Source: Erwinia sp. E602 (GTDB lineage Bacteria; Pseudomonadota; Gammaproteobacteria; Enterobacterales; Enterobacteriaceae). From it: a DNA stretch of 64,000 nucleotides. Below are positions 51,870 to 61,134 of this stretch, piece by piece; position 1 is the first letter of the stretch; the number at the start of each line of letters is the position of its first letter. Below the pieces are notes generated by a model. That model saw only the letters and a list, made by a program, of their open reading frames with translations. It made no database searches and was not told where the DNA came from. The DNA lies in assembly GCF_018141005.1 (NCBI RefSeq), contig NZ_CP046582.1, forward strand, positions 2,294,001 to 2,358,000, read 5' to 3'. Position numbers and translations under genes: made by a program.

Positions 51870-52958
51870 CGCTGGAAGGCTGTAACGGGTGCTGCGCCCG
51901 CCACCGGGGTTAACGACCAGGTAGCCCAGCTCAACCAGCTGGGCCAGATGACGGGTGGCGGTGGCGCGGCTGACTCTGGCCACCGCTTTATACTGGCTGT
52001 TGTTAATCCCGTCGCTAAAGTCTCCGTCGAGCAGGCGGTTCAGCACCTTAACCTGTTCACCGCCTAACGCCGACCGCCCGAAGCGCTGCCAGTAGCGGGT
52101 TTTAAACACCGTTTGCTCAATCACCGTCAGCGTCTCTTCGATCGAGGCTTTCAGCATATCGATAAACCAGCTGAGCCAGCCGGTGATCTCCAGTTCGCCA
52201 CGCTGCGTCTGTTCCAGCACCTGATAATAGTCCCGGCGGTGGGTATTGATGGTGCGCGACATCGCATACAGCCGTACCGTATTGCGCTCGGCCTGCGCCA
52301 GCGCCAGGTCCATGATCAGCCTACCGATGCGGCCGTTGCCGTCTTCAAACGGATGCAGGGTTAAGAACCACAGGTGGGCGATGCCGGCGCGCAGCAGCGG
52401 ATCGATCTGCCGATCGTCGCCGCTGGTGTTAAACCAGCGGAGGAAAGCGTCGACCTCACCGTCCACCGCTTCACTCGCCGGGCCTTCAAAGTGAACCAGC
52501 GGTTTATCCAGCCGGCCGGAAACGACCTGCACCGGGCCGCTGCGAAACTGCCCGCCGGCGATCGGATGAAACAGCGCCGCGCCATCCGGAAAGAGCAGGG
52601 CGTGCCAGTGCAGCAGGCGTTCACGAGTCAGCGGCTGGTCAAGGTTTTCGATGGCGTCCAGCGCCGAGGCGACCAGACCTTCAGTTTTCTGATCCACCGG
52701 CCAGGCCAGCTCGTTATCCACACCCAGGTGCAGCGCCAGCGATGAACGTACCGAACGGGCGTTGAGCTTTTCGCCCTCGATATCACTGGAATAAAGGATA
52801 TTGGCCAGCACGTTATCCAGCGTACTGGTTGTGGTATCCAGCAGCAGGCTGCTACCGTAGAGTTTTCCCTGCAGAAACCGTACGTCACGCAGCAGCGGAT
52901 CGAGCTGCTGGCGATCCCAGCCAAACGCCGGCCAGTTTTCCTGCTGCCAAATCCACAT
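51858..52958 (-). CDS. Class II Fic-family AMPylator with C-terminal winged helix
   Basis: A 366-residue Fic protein. The catalytic motif HPFEDGNGR is at 202-210, with H202 as general base. An N-terminal inhibitory motif S57-S-D-I-E61-G62 fits the (S/T)xxxE(G/N) rule of class II enzymes, so activity would be self-restrained. The C-terminus has a helix-turn-helix (YKAVARVSRATATRHLAQL), as in Fic proteins that bind DNA. ATG 52958 follows CAGGAG by six bases; a six-codon extension lacks a site. Four copies of GAGTCRATTA upstream point to autoregulation. Confidence 0.88.
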   Translation of the reverse strand: MWIWQQENWPAFGWDRQQLDPLLRDVRFLQGKLYGSSLLLDTTTSTLDNVLANILYSSDIEGEKLNARSVRSSLALHLGVDNELAWPVDQKTEGLVASALDAIENLDQPLTRERLLHWHALLFPDGAALFHPIAGGQFRSGPVQVVSGRLDKPLVHFEGPASEAVDGEVDAFLRWFNTSGDDRQIDPLLRAGIAHLWFLTLHPFEDGNGRIGRLIMDLALAQAERNTVRLYAMSRTINTHRRDYYQVLEQTQRGELEITGWLSWFIDMLKASIEETLTVIEQTVFKTRYWQRFGRSALGGEQVKVLNRLLDGDFSDGINNSQYKAVARVSRATATRHLAQLVELGYLVVNPGGGRSTRYSLPALKQ

Positions 52959-52969
52959 GCTGTGCTCCT

Positions 52970-53063
52970 GAGTCAATTAGAAGGGTTATTCGCCTCACTT
53001 TATGAGTCGATTAAAATCTTATTTTACTCATAAAACGAGTCGATTATAAGAGTTAATTGACTC
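52970..53063. promoter_or_regulatory. Four GAGTCRATTA sites upstream of fic
   Basis: Direct copies at 52970-52979, 53004-53013 and 53037-53046 (33-34 bp apart, about three helical turns) and an inverted copy at 53054-53063 that makes a palindrome with the third. They cover the expected promoter of the fic gene. The Fic protein has a C-terminal DNA-binding domain and is the obvious ligand. Confidence 0.75.
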
Positions 53064-53309
53064 ACCGAGTGAGGATTGCGCGGTCGGGCAGGGATCCATA
53101 ATCACGTTGTGGGGTAAGAACGTGATTAATCCCGATCGGGATAGTGCTGAATGCGTTATCGTAGAGGCCGGCGAGCGGGTTAAGACAATTTCTGCGACCA
53201 GATTTTGCCTGCGCTGTGTGAAATCTGCAGTATCATTACCCTGATGTTTTTGCAGATTTCACGTAGCGCGATCAGCAGGAGTGTATTGTTTATAATCATG
53301 AGGTTACAG

Positions 53310-53792
53310 ATGAATTGCAATGAAATCGTACTCAGGCCTTACCTGCCAGAGGACCTGGAGCAGATTATCACTCTTTACCAGGCATCGGTCAGGCAGCTGG
53401 CCGCCGGTGATTACACTCCTGGCCAGATTGCGGCCTGGTCGACCTGCGACCGCGAACGCTGGCAGCGAATGATGAGCAGCGGGCAGATCCTGTTGGCGAT
53501 TATCGGTGAGAGAATTGCCGGATTCAGCCGTACTGAGCCAGACGGGTATCTCGATTTGCTGTTTACCCATCCGGATTTTCCGCGCCGCGGCGTGGCAACG
53601 CGGCTGGCCGATCGCCTCGAAAGCGATCTGAGGCAGCAAGGTATTAAACAGGTCACCACGCACGGCAGCATTACCGCGCAGCCGTTTTATCTTGGCCGCG
53701 GTTATCAGGTGCTGGAACAGCAGCAGGTGGAAGTGAGAGGAGAAACCTTTGTGAACTACCGGATGAGTAAGGCGTTGAGTGAGGAGGGTTGA
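53310..53792 (+). CDS. GNAT-family N-acetyltransferase
   Basis: A 160-residue GNAT enzyme using acetyl-CoA. Motif A with the pyrophosphate loop is LFTHPDFPRRGVATRLADRLE; the C-terminal segment FYLGRGYQVLEQQQVEVRGE is the usual beta6-beta7 part, similar to PanM/YafP-like proteins. GAGG six bases before ATG 53310 supports this start over the 35-codon longer frame. The substrate is unknown. Confidence 0.85.
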   Translation: MNCNEIVLRPYLPEDLEQIITLYQASVRQLAAGDYTPGQIAAWSTCDRERWQRMMSSGQILLAIIGERIAGFSRTEPDGYLDLLFTHPDFPRRGVATRLADRLESDLRQQGIKQVTTHGSITAQPFYLGRGYQVLEQQQVEVRGETFVNYRMSKALSEEG

Positions 53793-54155
53793 ACCACCGC
53801 AAACGCCAGACGTTGAATCCGGAAGGTAGGCGCTGGTGCTGATGACTGACAGAAGCCGGCACGGCGCCGGAATATCTGATGTTCATCGCCTGGCCGTTTA
53901 GGCAGGTCAGGTTTCATAAGAGCACTACAGCATAATAACAGAGCACTACAGCATAATAACGACGATCTGGCTGGGGAAAGGCAGGTCAGGGCTGAGCCTG
54001 AATGGGTATCGCCAGGTTGATACTCAATTTAACATAATATACATTATGCGTACTAGAAATGTAGTAGCCAAATTCAGATGTCCGTCTCTGACCAAATAGA
54101 CATGTCCGCGCTACAGTCTCACCACAGCGATCGCTGCTTTCAAAGGATGAGACTC
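53793..54155. other. Intergenic region with IS remnant flank, no gene seen
   Basis: Apart from the 21-bp duplication and what seems to be the left flank of a transposase remnant, I find no coding frame. The 10-mer GGCAGGTCAG occurs twice (53901 and 53981), around the duplication. Confidence 0.45.
53919..53960. repeat. Exact 21-bp tandem duplication
   Basis: A 21-bp unit beginning AGAGCACTAC and ending ATAATAAC occurs twice without a gap (53919-53939, 53940-53960). Confidence 0.9.
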
Positions 54156-54248
54156 ATGACGGCATACGGAACGGAGTTTTTCTCGATGAACGATGTGAAC
54201 CGACTCAGGATCCTTCAGGACGTGATTGACCGGCGTCTGTATTGTTAG
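54156..54248 (+). pseudogene. N-terminal remnant of an ISNCY-like transposase
   Basis: Thirty codons: MTAYGTEFFSMNDVNRLRIL then QDVIDRRLYC. The stretch MNDVNRLRILQDVIDRRL resembles the start of ISNCY-type transposases, where the helix-turn-helix normally follows at once; here the frame stops instead. The rest of the element is missing. Confidence 0.55.
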
Positions 54249-54367
54249 CTCCCATCAGTTAATGTCCCAGCATGGTACATGTACGTGATCAAGTACAACT
54301 AATATTCCCTGCCCGGCACAATCAGCACATCCAACCTGGCGGCCAGATCGAGCAGATGGTCGTAAGG

Positions 54368-54907
54368 TCAGTCACCGCTGTCCAGTACCGCCTTACGTGC
54401 CTTAACCAGCATGGCCGCTTCTTTAAGGTGGTTTTCAATAAACTCCGCCTTCAGCATACTATATTGATGGCAGTTATTACGGTTTGCTAAGGCTATCGCG
54501 CGTTTAATCCCGGCATAGCGATTGGCTACCTGACTGTTTGCAATGAGATAATCACGGAACGCCAGATGTTTAAGGATTTGCAGATCGCCCATTATGAAGG
54601 CATGGACATGGTGACTACGCCGCTCGCCACCTTTAGTGAAATATCTGCGATCGCAGATCCCATTTTCACCTCGCACAGCGTATCCAATGTGCTCCATTGC
54701 CGCGTTATGTTTATCGAGTTCACTTAGGCTGGCCACTTCCAGCAGTATATCGATGACGGGTTTTGCTGCCAGGCCTGGCACTGCCGTACTACCAATGTGA
54801 TGAACATGCAAAATGATAGCGCCAAGCGTTTCCTGCAACAGCTTGCTTTCGGCCTCAAATAAATCAGGCCATTGCGGATCGTAGTCGGAAATGATGATCT
54901 TTCGCAT
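54368..54907 (-). CDS. GrpB/UPF0157 family protein
   Basis: A 179-residue protein of the nucleotidyltransferase-like GrpB family. Diagnostic segments are DYDPQWPDLFEAE, HHIGSTAVPGLAAKPVIDILLEV (the GS...D-x-D-like core) and RSHHVHAF. The activity is not established. ATG 54907 is preferred because GGAG is six bases upstream; ATG 54919 and a longer frame are less well placed. It is 38 nt downstream of a DeoR-type gene on the same strand. Confidence 0.85.
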   Translation of the reverse strand: MRKIIISDYDPQWPDLFEAESKLLQETLGAIILHVHHIGSTAVPGLAAKPVIDILLEVASLSELDKHNAAMEHIGYAVRGENGICDRRYFTKGGERRSHHVHAFIMGDLQILKHLAFRDYLIANSQVANRYAGIKRAIALANRNNCHQYSMLKAEFIENHLKEAAMLVKARKAVLDSGD

Positions 54908-54945
54908 GTTTCGCTCCATTTTCCCTGTCAGGAGGTTTGAGTCCC

Positions 54946-55701
54946 CTACGCTTTCACTACCGTAACGCCCTTCTCTTCTATGCTGCTGATCCACTGCTCA
55001 TCCACTCCGTCATCCACCACCACGGTGTCGATCAGCCCGAGGCCGCCGATCACAAACGGCGAGGCGGTGTTGATCTTCTCCGGGGAGAGCAGCACCACGG
55101 TTTCCGCCGCTCTGCCGGAAAATGCACGTTTGATGCACGATTCTTCGTAATCACCGGTGGTTAAGCCCGCTTCGGGATGAATACCGGTGACGCCCATAAA
55201 GAAAATATCGGCATGAATCGCGTTGATCCCTTCAATAGCGGTGCTTCCCACGGTGACGATTGAGTGCTTGTAGAGCCGTCCTCCAATCAGAATCACCTCA
55301 ATCAGTGGATGGTCGATCAGCCCCAGCGCGATGCTCGGGCTGTGCGTGACCACGGTAATCTGCAGGTCGTGCGGCAGATAGCCGATCAGCTCTGAGGTGG
55401 TGGTGCCGCCGTCAATAATCACCACCTGCCCGGCGGAAATCAGCTGCGCCCCTCGCAATGCCACCCTCTTTTTTGCACTGGTTTTTAATGACTTACGTTC
55501 CGTAAAGGTGGCAACCGCCGTCGACGAGGGCAAAGCACCACCGTGAACGCGTTGCAGGTGCCCTTCTGCTGCCAGCTCGCGCAAGTCCCGGCGGATGGTG
55601 TCCTCTGAGACGGCAAAGCGGGCGCTCAGATCTTTCGACAGTACCTGCCCATCGGCCGCCAATTGTTCAAGTATATGTTGTTTGCGTTGACTGGTGAGCA
55701 T
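54946..55701 (-). CDS. DeoR-family transcriptional regulator
   Basis: A 251-residue repressor. The N-terminal helix-turn-helix is typical (RKQHILEQLAADGQ then FAVSEDTIRRDLREL), followed by a sugar-phosphate sensor domain with IDGGTTTSELIGYLP and MGVTGIHPEAGLTTG, like GlpR and AgaR. The target is not evident; the divergent nudK-like gene shares its control region of 86 nt, and grpB lies behind it. Confidence 0.9.
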   Translation of the reverse strand: MLTSQRKQHILEQLAADGQVLSKDLSARFAVSEDTIRRDLRELAAEGHLQRVHGGALPSSTAVATFTERKSLKTSAKKRVALRGAQLISAGQVVIIDGGTTTSELIGYLPHDLQITVVTHSPSIALGLIDHPLIEVILIGGRLYKHSIVTVGSTAIEGINAIHADIFFMGVTGIHPEAGLTTGDYEESCIKRAFSGRAAETVVLLSPEKINTASPFVIGGLGLIDTVVVDDGVDEQWISSIEEKGVTVVKA

Positions 55702-55787
55702 AAATCATTCCTGATGTTGCACGATTTTTCTTGAGCATGCACGATAATGCTGTTTATTATGGTTACTCTACGGTCAGAGGCCTTATC

Positions 55788-56372
55788 ATGCAATCAAAAC
55801 GTGCAGAAATACGGATCGTCGACAGCAGGATCCTGTCTGACGACTGGTATTCACTTAAAAAATATACCTTTGAACTTCAGCGGCGCAGCGGCGAGTGGCA
55901 GCGCCAGAATCGCGAAGTTTACGACCGCGGCAACGGGGCGACGGTGCTGCTTTACAACCGCGAGCGGAAAACGGTGATCCTGACCCGCCAGTTTCGTTTT
56001 CCGGTGTTTATCAACGGTCACGATGGCTATCTGATTGAGACCGCAGCGGGCCTGCTCGACAATATGGACCCCGAAAGCCGCATTAAGGCGGAAGCCGAGG
56101 AAGAGACCGGATACCGCGTTTCACAGGTGCAGAAGGTGTTCGAAGCCTTTATGAGCCCGGGCTCGGTAACGGAAAAGCTCTACTTCTATATCGCTGAATA
56201 TGCGGCTGCCGATCGGGCAACGGCGGGCGGCGGCATTGAAGCCGAGGGCGAAGATATCGAAGTGCTGGAGTTGACCCTCGTCGAGGCGCTGGCCGCCGTC
56301 GACAGCGGTCAGATCGTTGATGGTAAAACCATTATGTTGCTTTATCACCTGGCCCTGAAGGGCATTTTATGA
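55788..56372 (+). CDS. nudK: NUDIX hydrolase, GDP-mannose pyrophosphatase-like
   Basis: A 194-residue enzyme close to E. coli NudK (191), which splits GDP-mannose and related nucleotide sugars. Shared segments include REVYDRGNGATVLLYN, VILTRQFRFP, the Nudix region AAGLLDNMDPESRIKAEAEE with ETGY, MSPGSVTEKLYFYIAEY and DGKTIMLLYHLALKGIL. The Nudix box has D in place of the first glutamate and lacks the usual arginine before the first EE pair, as partly also in NudK. The start at 55788 matches the family; the frame extends 19 codons upstream. Confidence 0.88.
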   Translation: MQSKRAEIRIVDSRILSDDWYSLKKYTFELQRRSGEWQRQNREVYDRGNGATVLLYNRERKTVILTRQFRFPVFINGHDGYLIETAAGLLDNMDPESRIKAEAEEETGYRVSQVQKVFEAFMSPGSVTEKLYFYIAEYAAADRATAGGGIEAEGEDIEVLELTLVEALAAVDSGQIVDGKTIMLLYHLALKGIL

Positions 56373-56437
56373 GGTTCCAATAACCCTGAGCGACCAGCAG
56401 CCCGCTGACTCAAGCGGTACGGCGGCAGTCGTCCCTA

Positions 56438-57415
56438 TCAGGCTGATGCGCACGACATCCGGTGGCCGGGCCCGCGAAAGGTACGGCGCCACTCGCTGGG
56501 GCTGACATTAAAATGTGCTTTAAAACTCTGCCTGAACGATACGGGCGACTGATAGCCTGCCAGTAAGGCGATCCGTTCAATGCTGTGATCGGTGGTTTCC
56601 AGCAGCTCCTGGCTCCGCTGCAGGCGCTCGGCACTGAGCCACTCCCCAATCGTCATACCGGTGGCTTTGCTGAAGTGCCGGGTCAGCGTACGTCGGCTCA
56701 TGCCGACGGCAGCGGCCAGCGAGTCAATATCGTGCCGTTTTTCCAGGCTGCGCCGCAGTAACGCGATCAGTTCGTTGATCTGCGCGTCACGGGTGGTTTC
56801 CGGTATCACCCGCTCGATAAACTGAGCCTGACCGCCTTCGCGATAAGGCGGGACGACCATTCTGCGGGCGACGCGGTTAGCCAGCGCTGCGCCATATTTT
56901 TCACGCACGATATGCAGGCAGCAGTCGATCCCTGCCGCCGTTCCGGCCGAGGTAATCAGGCGTTCGTCACGGGTATAGAGCGCGTTGCTGTCCAGACGGA
57001 TATGCGGGAAACGTCCGGCAAAATCGCGCTCATACTCCCAGTGCGTGGAGGCTCGGCGGTTGTTCAGCAGCCCGGCATAGGCAAGGACGTACGCCCCCAG
57101 GCATAATCCGGCCACTTCCGCACCACGCTGCCAGGCCGTACGCAGTGCCGCAAGCAGCTCCGGTGAGGGTTCAGTGGCAGGATGTTCCCAGAACGGTACG
57201 ATAATAATGTCCGCCGTGTTAAGCAGCTCAAGCCCGTGCGCCACGTTAAGCGACATGCCGATGTCCGATTCCACCCGCCCTGGCTGCTCAGCACAGATAT
57301 CCACCCGAAACAGGCCAGGCTCCGGCATAGCCTTATCAAAGACCATTGACGGCACCGAAAAATGAAACGGGCTGAACCCGTGAGTGGCAATCACTACAAC
57401 CCGCAGAGCGGACAT
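56438..57415 (-). CDS. GlxA-type transcriptional activator (DJ-1/PfpI plus AraC domains)
   Basis: A 325-residue regulator. Residues 1-190 form a DJ-1/PfpI-like amidotransferase fold with the nucleophile-elbow region EVAGLCLGAYVLAYAG; the C-terminal ~100 residues hold two AraC helix-turn-helices (HDIDSLAAAVGMSRRTLTRHF and ERIALLAGYQSPVSFRQSF). Relatives regulate choline, carnitine or arginine catabolism. The target here is unknown. Confidence 0.88.
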   Translation of the reverse strand: MSALRVVVIATHGFSPFHFSVPSMVFDKAMPEPGLFRVDICAEQPGRVESDIGMSLNVAHGLELLNTADIIIVPFWEHPATEPSPELLAALRTAWQRGAEVAGLCLGAYVLAYAGLLNNRRASTHWEYERDFAGRFPHIRLDSNALYTRDERLITSAGTAAGIDCCLHIVREKYGAALANRVARRMVVPPYREGGQAQFIERVIPETTRDAQINELIALLRRSLEKRHDIDSLAAAVGMSRRTLTRHFSKATGMTIGEWLSAERLQRSQELLETTDHSIERIALLAGYQSPVSFRQSFKAHFNVSPSEWRRTFRGPGHRMSCASA

Positions 57416-57515
57416 CGTTCAGATCCTTATACTGTTGTAAACTGCGGGCTGCCACGCTGGCGACATCGCCTGGCAACCGGATGCCATTGCCCTGCGCCTG
57501 AGGGTATCAGGTCTT

Positions 57516-58292
57516 TCAGAAGATCAGCGTTTCACCGTCTTCCGGCACCAGCACTCGATCGGCAACGCCCTGTTCAGCCGCATAGTGCCGAAGTTCAGCT
57601 CGGGTCAGCAGGCAGTGGTTAACTGCTTCCATATGTGAGGCCACGACGATGGCGGCAGGCAGTACCTTCAGCGTGCGTACCGCGTCCTGCTTGCCCATGA
57701 TAATCGCACCGATCCCGTCCACATGGGCAAAGCCGATATTCAGCACCACCACATCAGGCTGATGGCGATGCAGACTCTCCGCGTAAGCGGGAACCCAGAC
57801 GGTATCACCGGCGACGTAGAGCGTTTTTTCCTCCGGGTGTGAAAACACCAGCCCGCAGGCGTCACCCAGCCGTTCGGCCACCTCGGGGATAGCGTAGGCG
57901 TCATCGCTGCCGTGCTGGCCGTCCGTTTTATCGATCGTTATTCCGGCAATCCTGGTTATATCGGACAGCGCACTTACCGCGGTAAACCCCTGTGCGCGAA
58001 GCAGCGCGGCATCATGGTCATTCTGGGTATAGATCGGCCGGTCTTTGGGGATCTGTTGCTGCGCCGCTTCGTCCCAGTGATCCTGATGAGTATGGGTGAT
58101 AATAATCGCATCCACATCCAGCAGCTCTGCCACGGATACCGGTAACGGCACCATCGGGTTACGCAGGTGGCTACGGGCCGTGCCGGGGAAACCGGGCCAG
58201 GCCTCTTTATCTGACAGCATAGGATCGATAAGAAAGCGGCTGCCGGCATAATCCAGCTTCAGTGTTGCGTTACGAATTTGGGTCAGTTTCAT
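57516..58292 (-). CDS. MBL-fold metallo-hydrolase (UlaG-like)
   Basis: A 258-residue metallo-beta-lactamase fold protein with the metal motif THTHQDHWD (H67, H69, D71, H72), a further aspartate in VAGDTVWVP and a C-terminal histidine in VASHME. It belongs to the L-ascorbate-6-phosphate lactonase-like branch with unknown substrate. ATG 58292 has GGAG six bases upstream; the 48-codon longer frame is not plausible. Confidence 0.85.
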   Translation of the reverse strand: MKLTQIRNATLKLDYAGSRFLIDPMLSDKEAWPGFPGTARSHLRNPMVPLPVSVAELLDVDAIIITHTHQDHWDEAAQQQIPKDRPIYTQNDHDAALLRAQGFTAVSALSDITRIAGITIDKTDGQHGSDDAYAIPEVAERLGDACGLVFSHPEEKTLYVAGDTVWVPAYAESLHRHQPDVVVLNIGFAHVDGIGAIIMGKQDAVRTLKVLPAAIVVASHMEAVNHCLLTRAELRHYAAEQGVADRVLVPEDGETLIF

Positions 58293-58527
58293 GGTGCACT
58301 CCATCGGTAAAGGCACGGCGGACGGCCTTAAGGTTGAGTGCAGAGTATAAAAAAGCTGCCGAACGGCCGTGAGTGGCCCGCAGGTCATTGTTCGATGGAA
58401 TAAGGTCAGGTGGATCTGACCGACACACGGTGCCACAGGGTTGAGGCATTACCGCTTGTGGTCCTGCTGAATACCCTGCCCACCAGCGCTGCCGGCACAC
58501 GTCGTACCGGCAGAGCCTCAGCCGGCG

Positions 58528-58773
58528 TTACTCATTGCCCCACTGATTGAGGAAGTTAGCGATATCGTCGATACGCTGCTCTGCGATACCCGTTTCAACG
58601 GCCATATCCTGCTGCGCCTGTTCATCGATCTCTTCGTTGTTGGTCAAACGTTCGATTAGCAGCTGGAAATAGCGCGCCAGCGGATCGCGTTCGGCATCGG
58701 CCACCGGGTGTGCGGTTTCCGTCGCGTACTCATCCACGATGTCATAATATTTCAGCGGTATTGCATTGGTCAT
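58528..58773 (-). CDS. ymjA: YmjA-like (DUF2543) protein
   Basis: An 81-residue acidic protein whose sequence ([40 protein letters not shown] and [11 protein letters not shown]) matches the DUF2543 family typified by E. coli YmjA in length and pattern. The function is not known. It is a single gene. Confidence 0.82.
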   Translation of the reverse strand: MTNAIPLKYYDIVDEYATETAHPVADAERDPLARYFQLLIERLTNNEEIDEQAQQDMAVETGIAEQRIDDIANFLNQWGNE

Positions 58774-59094
58774 AAAAAGCTCTCAAAGTTAACGTTTCGA
58801 TCCCTCGCTGGCCTGAATGGTCCACCAGCAGTACAGCGCTGATTGTAGCCGACCAGGCCCCCTTTCGGCATCAGAGATTAACGGCTTTATCAGTCATGCG
58901 ACCGGCGACTATTAACGGGGCTGAGCCGAACGGTCCAGGCGATCGCTACTTACGCTTTTCGATGTTAACAATGGCCTGCCCTGATTTCAAAGATAGCTAA
59001 ATTAGGGCCAGGATATGAGCCCTGTGCAGGCGGGTTGTCATGCCGCTGTCACCGCCGGATGATACGCTCTCTGTCATAAAATTCAGGAGGATTA
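58774..59094. other. Intergenic region, no gene seen
   Basis: Divergent upstream regions of ymjA and the GFA gene. I see no RNA gene, repeat or clear promoter motif. Confidence 0.4.
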
Positions 59095-59505
59095 ATGACC
59101 AGTCTGCTTGCGGCCCGCTGCCACTGCGGAGCCATCAGCTTTAACGTTGAACTGATTGACGGATTTAACGGCGTGCGCCGCTGTAACTGCTCGTTCTGCC
59201 GCATGCGCGGCGCGGTGGTGGTCCCTGCCCGCCTGCCCGAACTTGAGACGCTGAAGGAGAACCCACAGCTTAGCGAATACCGTTTTAACACCCGGATGGT
59301 GGCGCACTACTTTTGTAAGGTCTGCGGGATCTACACCTTCCACCAGCGGCGATCGAATCCTCAGCAGTATGCGGTAAACGTGGCCTGCATTGAGGGGATC
59401 TCACCGTTTGATTTTGCGGTGGTTGACGTCGCCGACGGCATAAACCATCCGCAGGACGGCGGTAAGGGTGATATAGCGGGCCGGCTGCACTACGTTGCTA
59501 AATAG
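59095..59505 (+). CDS. GFA/CENP-V family zinc protein
   Basis: A 136-residue protein of the glutathione-dependent formaldehyde-activating enzyme fold. Zinc ligands of the family are visible: C9-H-C11, C30-N-C32-S-F-C35 and FCKVCG further on. Most members are not true Gfa enzymes but glutathione-binding or unknown-function proteins. CAGGAGG precedes ATG 59095. Confidence 0.87.
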   Translation: MTSLLAARCHCGAISFNVELIDGFNGVRRCNCSFCRMRGAVVVPARLPELETLKENPQLSEYRFNTRMVAHYFCKVCGIYTFHQRRSNPQQYAVNVACIEGISPFDFAVVDVADGINHPQDGGKGDIAGRLHYVAK

Positions 59506-59763
59506 CCTGTCATCATCATGACTGATAGCCCCCTTTACCCGGCTTCCGCTGGCGTCGTGCTTCCGGCGGATGGCTCCGGGGCAGGCATCCGATCTGAAAT
59601 GTTTCCCGCGTCCTTTCTCCAGGCTATTCTGTGGCAGACTCAGGTCTTATCATTGACGGTGGCAAAAGACCGCTGACGGCAGGCAGGTTGCGCCGGTGAG
59701 TTGTGGCTGCCTGGCTTTTTTACGCGTAAAAATGACCAACATCAGAAAGTCGATCGGAAAAAA

Positions 59764-60099
59764 ATGAAAAAACTGTTTGTCTACGGGACGTTATGTCCGG
59801 GGCGTTCGAATGCCCATATTCTGGAAAATATCGGCGGCGAGTGGCTGCCGGGCTATGTCACCGGCACCTTCTATGAGAATGGCTGGGGGGCGGCCGCAGG
59901 TTTTCCCGGCATCGTACTGGATAATCAGGGGCCGCGCGTTGAAGGCTATCTGTTCCTGTCTGAACATCTTGAACCGCACTGGCCGATGCTGGATGAGTTT
60001 GAAGATGGCTACGATCGGGTGGAGGTCAGGGTGACCACCGCTGGCGGCGGGCAGGAGGTGGCGTGGATCTATCAGCTGCAGCCGCGAGAAATGGCTTAG
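59764..60099 (+). CDS. Gamma-glutamylcyclotransferase-like (AIG2/YtfP) protein
   Basis: A 111-residue protein beginning MKKLFVYGTLCPG, the nucleotide-binding-like YGTL turn of the GGCT fold, and containing the family acidic residue in LDEFEDGYDRVEV. Homologues cyclise gamma-glutamyl compounds or detoxify modified amines. The start at 59764 is where the family begins; an in-frame extension of 21 codons precedes it but is not similar. Confidence 0.82.
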   Translation: MKKLFVYGTLCPGRSNAHILENIGGEWLPGYVTGTFYENGWGAAAGFPGIVLDNQGPRVEGYLFLSEHLEPHWPMLDEFEDGYDRVEVRVTTAGGGQEVAWIYQLQPREMA

Positions 60100-60110
60100 C
60101 GGGGTAGCGC

Positions 60111-61133
60111 TTACAGTAGCTGGCTCAGCCACTCCGCCGCCGTAGCATTAAAATCATGGCGGGTTAGCAGATGCTGTACCAGCACAGCGGTCAGCAGCGT
60201 AATAAAAAAGCTGATAAAGGTGCCGATCATAATGTATTCCGAGCGGTGGCTGTCGTTATCGTCTTTAAGATCGTTAAAACGGAATGCCGTTTTGATCGCC
60301 ATCACCGCCGCAATCGCGGGGTATTGCCCGAGAATAAAGAACAGAAAAATCATTACTCTTTCAATGTAGCCGATCCATTTACCGGCCTGATTGGAGGGGA
60401 AGTTCTGCGCGACGTTGGTCTGCGGCGGGTTTTTCAGCAGTGAGTCGGCCACCCGCTGCTGATTCTGCTGCGACTCCTGCAGCAGCACATCAACCTGCTG
60501 TTCGCTGAGCGAGCCTGGCTGCGCCAGTAACGCCGTCATCCGGCTTTTTATCGCGCCGTAGAACACTTCAGCCAGGTGACTTTGCGTCAGGCGGATCTCC
60601 CCGATGCGCGTTTCGCTCATCGCCAGTTCAAGAAACTCACTGACCAGCTGAGAAGCTGGGCGCAGCAGCCATAATATGGCCACCAGCAGTAAAAGCGCAT
60701 CGGCAATCAGCGTGGCGTCTGACTGAGGGGCCGGGGGCAGCGGCACCAGCAGCTGCGGTTGCAGGAAGCCATATGTCACCCACAGTAGCACGCCAGTCTG
60801 TAGCAGCTGGCCGCTCACCGTTGCCCGCAGACGCTGTACCGGTGAAGATTGCGGCATCAGACCGAAAAGCAGTTTTATTGCGAGACTGCTACATACCACT
60901 GTCGCGATGGCCTGCACAAAATCGGGATAGTATGCGGCCATCACCACCCCGCTGTTGCGCGACCAGCCCTGAAATGCCAGCCACAGCAGCAGGATAAGCG
61001 TCAGCGCACAGACACACAGGTTTCGTAGACCGCTGCGGGATAAAAGAGGTCGTTGTTTCATTACCCCGCAGCCGGGTAAATAGCTACTGGCCAGCAGATG
61101 CACGAGGAACAGCCAGATGATCAGGTACTGCAT
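60111..61133 (-). CDS. DUF3307-type membrane protein paired with SatD
   Basis: A 340-residue inner-membrane protein: several N-terminal helices (about residues 3-20, 35-55, 80-95, 105-125, 145-160), a soluble helical middle (about 170-260) and three C-terminal helices. The pairing with a SatD-family gene just upstream, separated by one base, is the usual arrangement of DUF3307 proteins. Its role is not known. Confidence 0.72.
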   Translation of the reverse strand: MQYLIIWLFLVHLLASSYLPGCGVMKQRPLLSRSGLRNLCVCALTLILLLWLAFQGWSRNSGVVMAAYYPDFVQAIATVVCSSLAIKLLFGLMPQSSPVQRLRATVSGQLLQTGVLLWVTYGFLQPQLLVPLPPAPQSDATLIADALLLLVAILWLLRPASQLVSEFLELAMSETRIGEIRLTQSHLAEVFYGAIKSRMTALLAQPGSLSEQQVDVLLQESQQNQQRVADSLLKNPPQTNVAQNFPSNQAGKWIGYIERVMIFLFFILGQYPAIAAVMAIKTAFRFNDLKDDNDSHRSEYIMIGTFISFFITLLTAVLVQHLLTRHDFNATAAEWLSQLL

Positions 61134-61134
61134 C

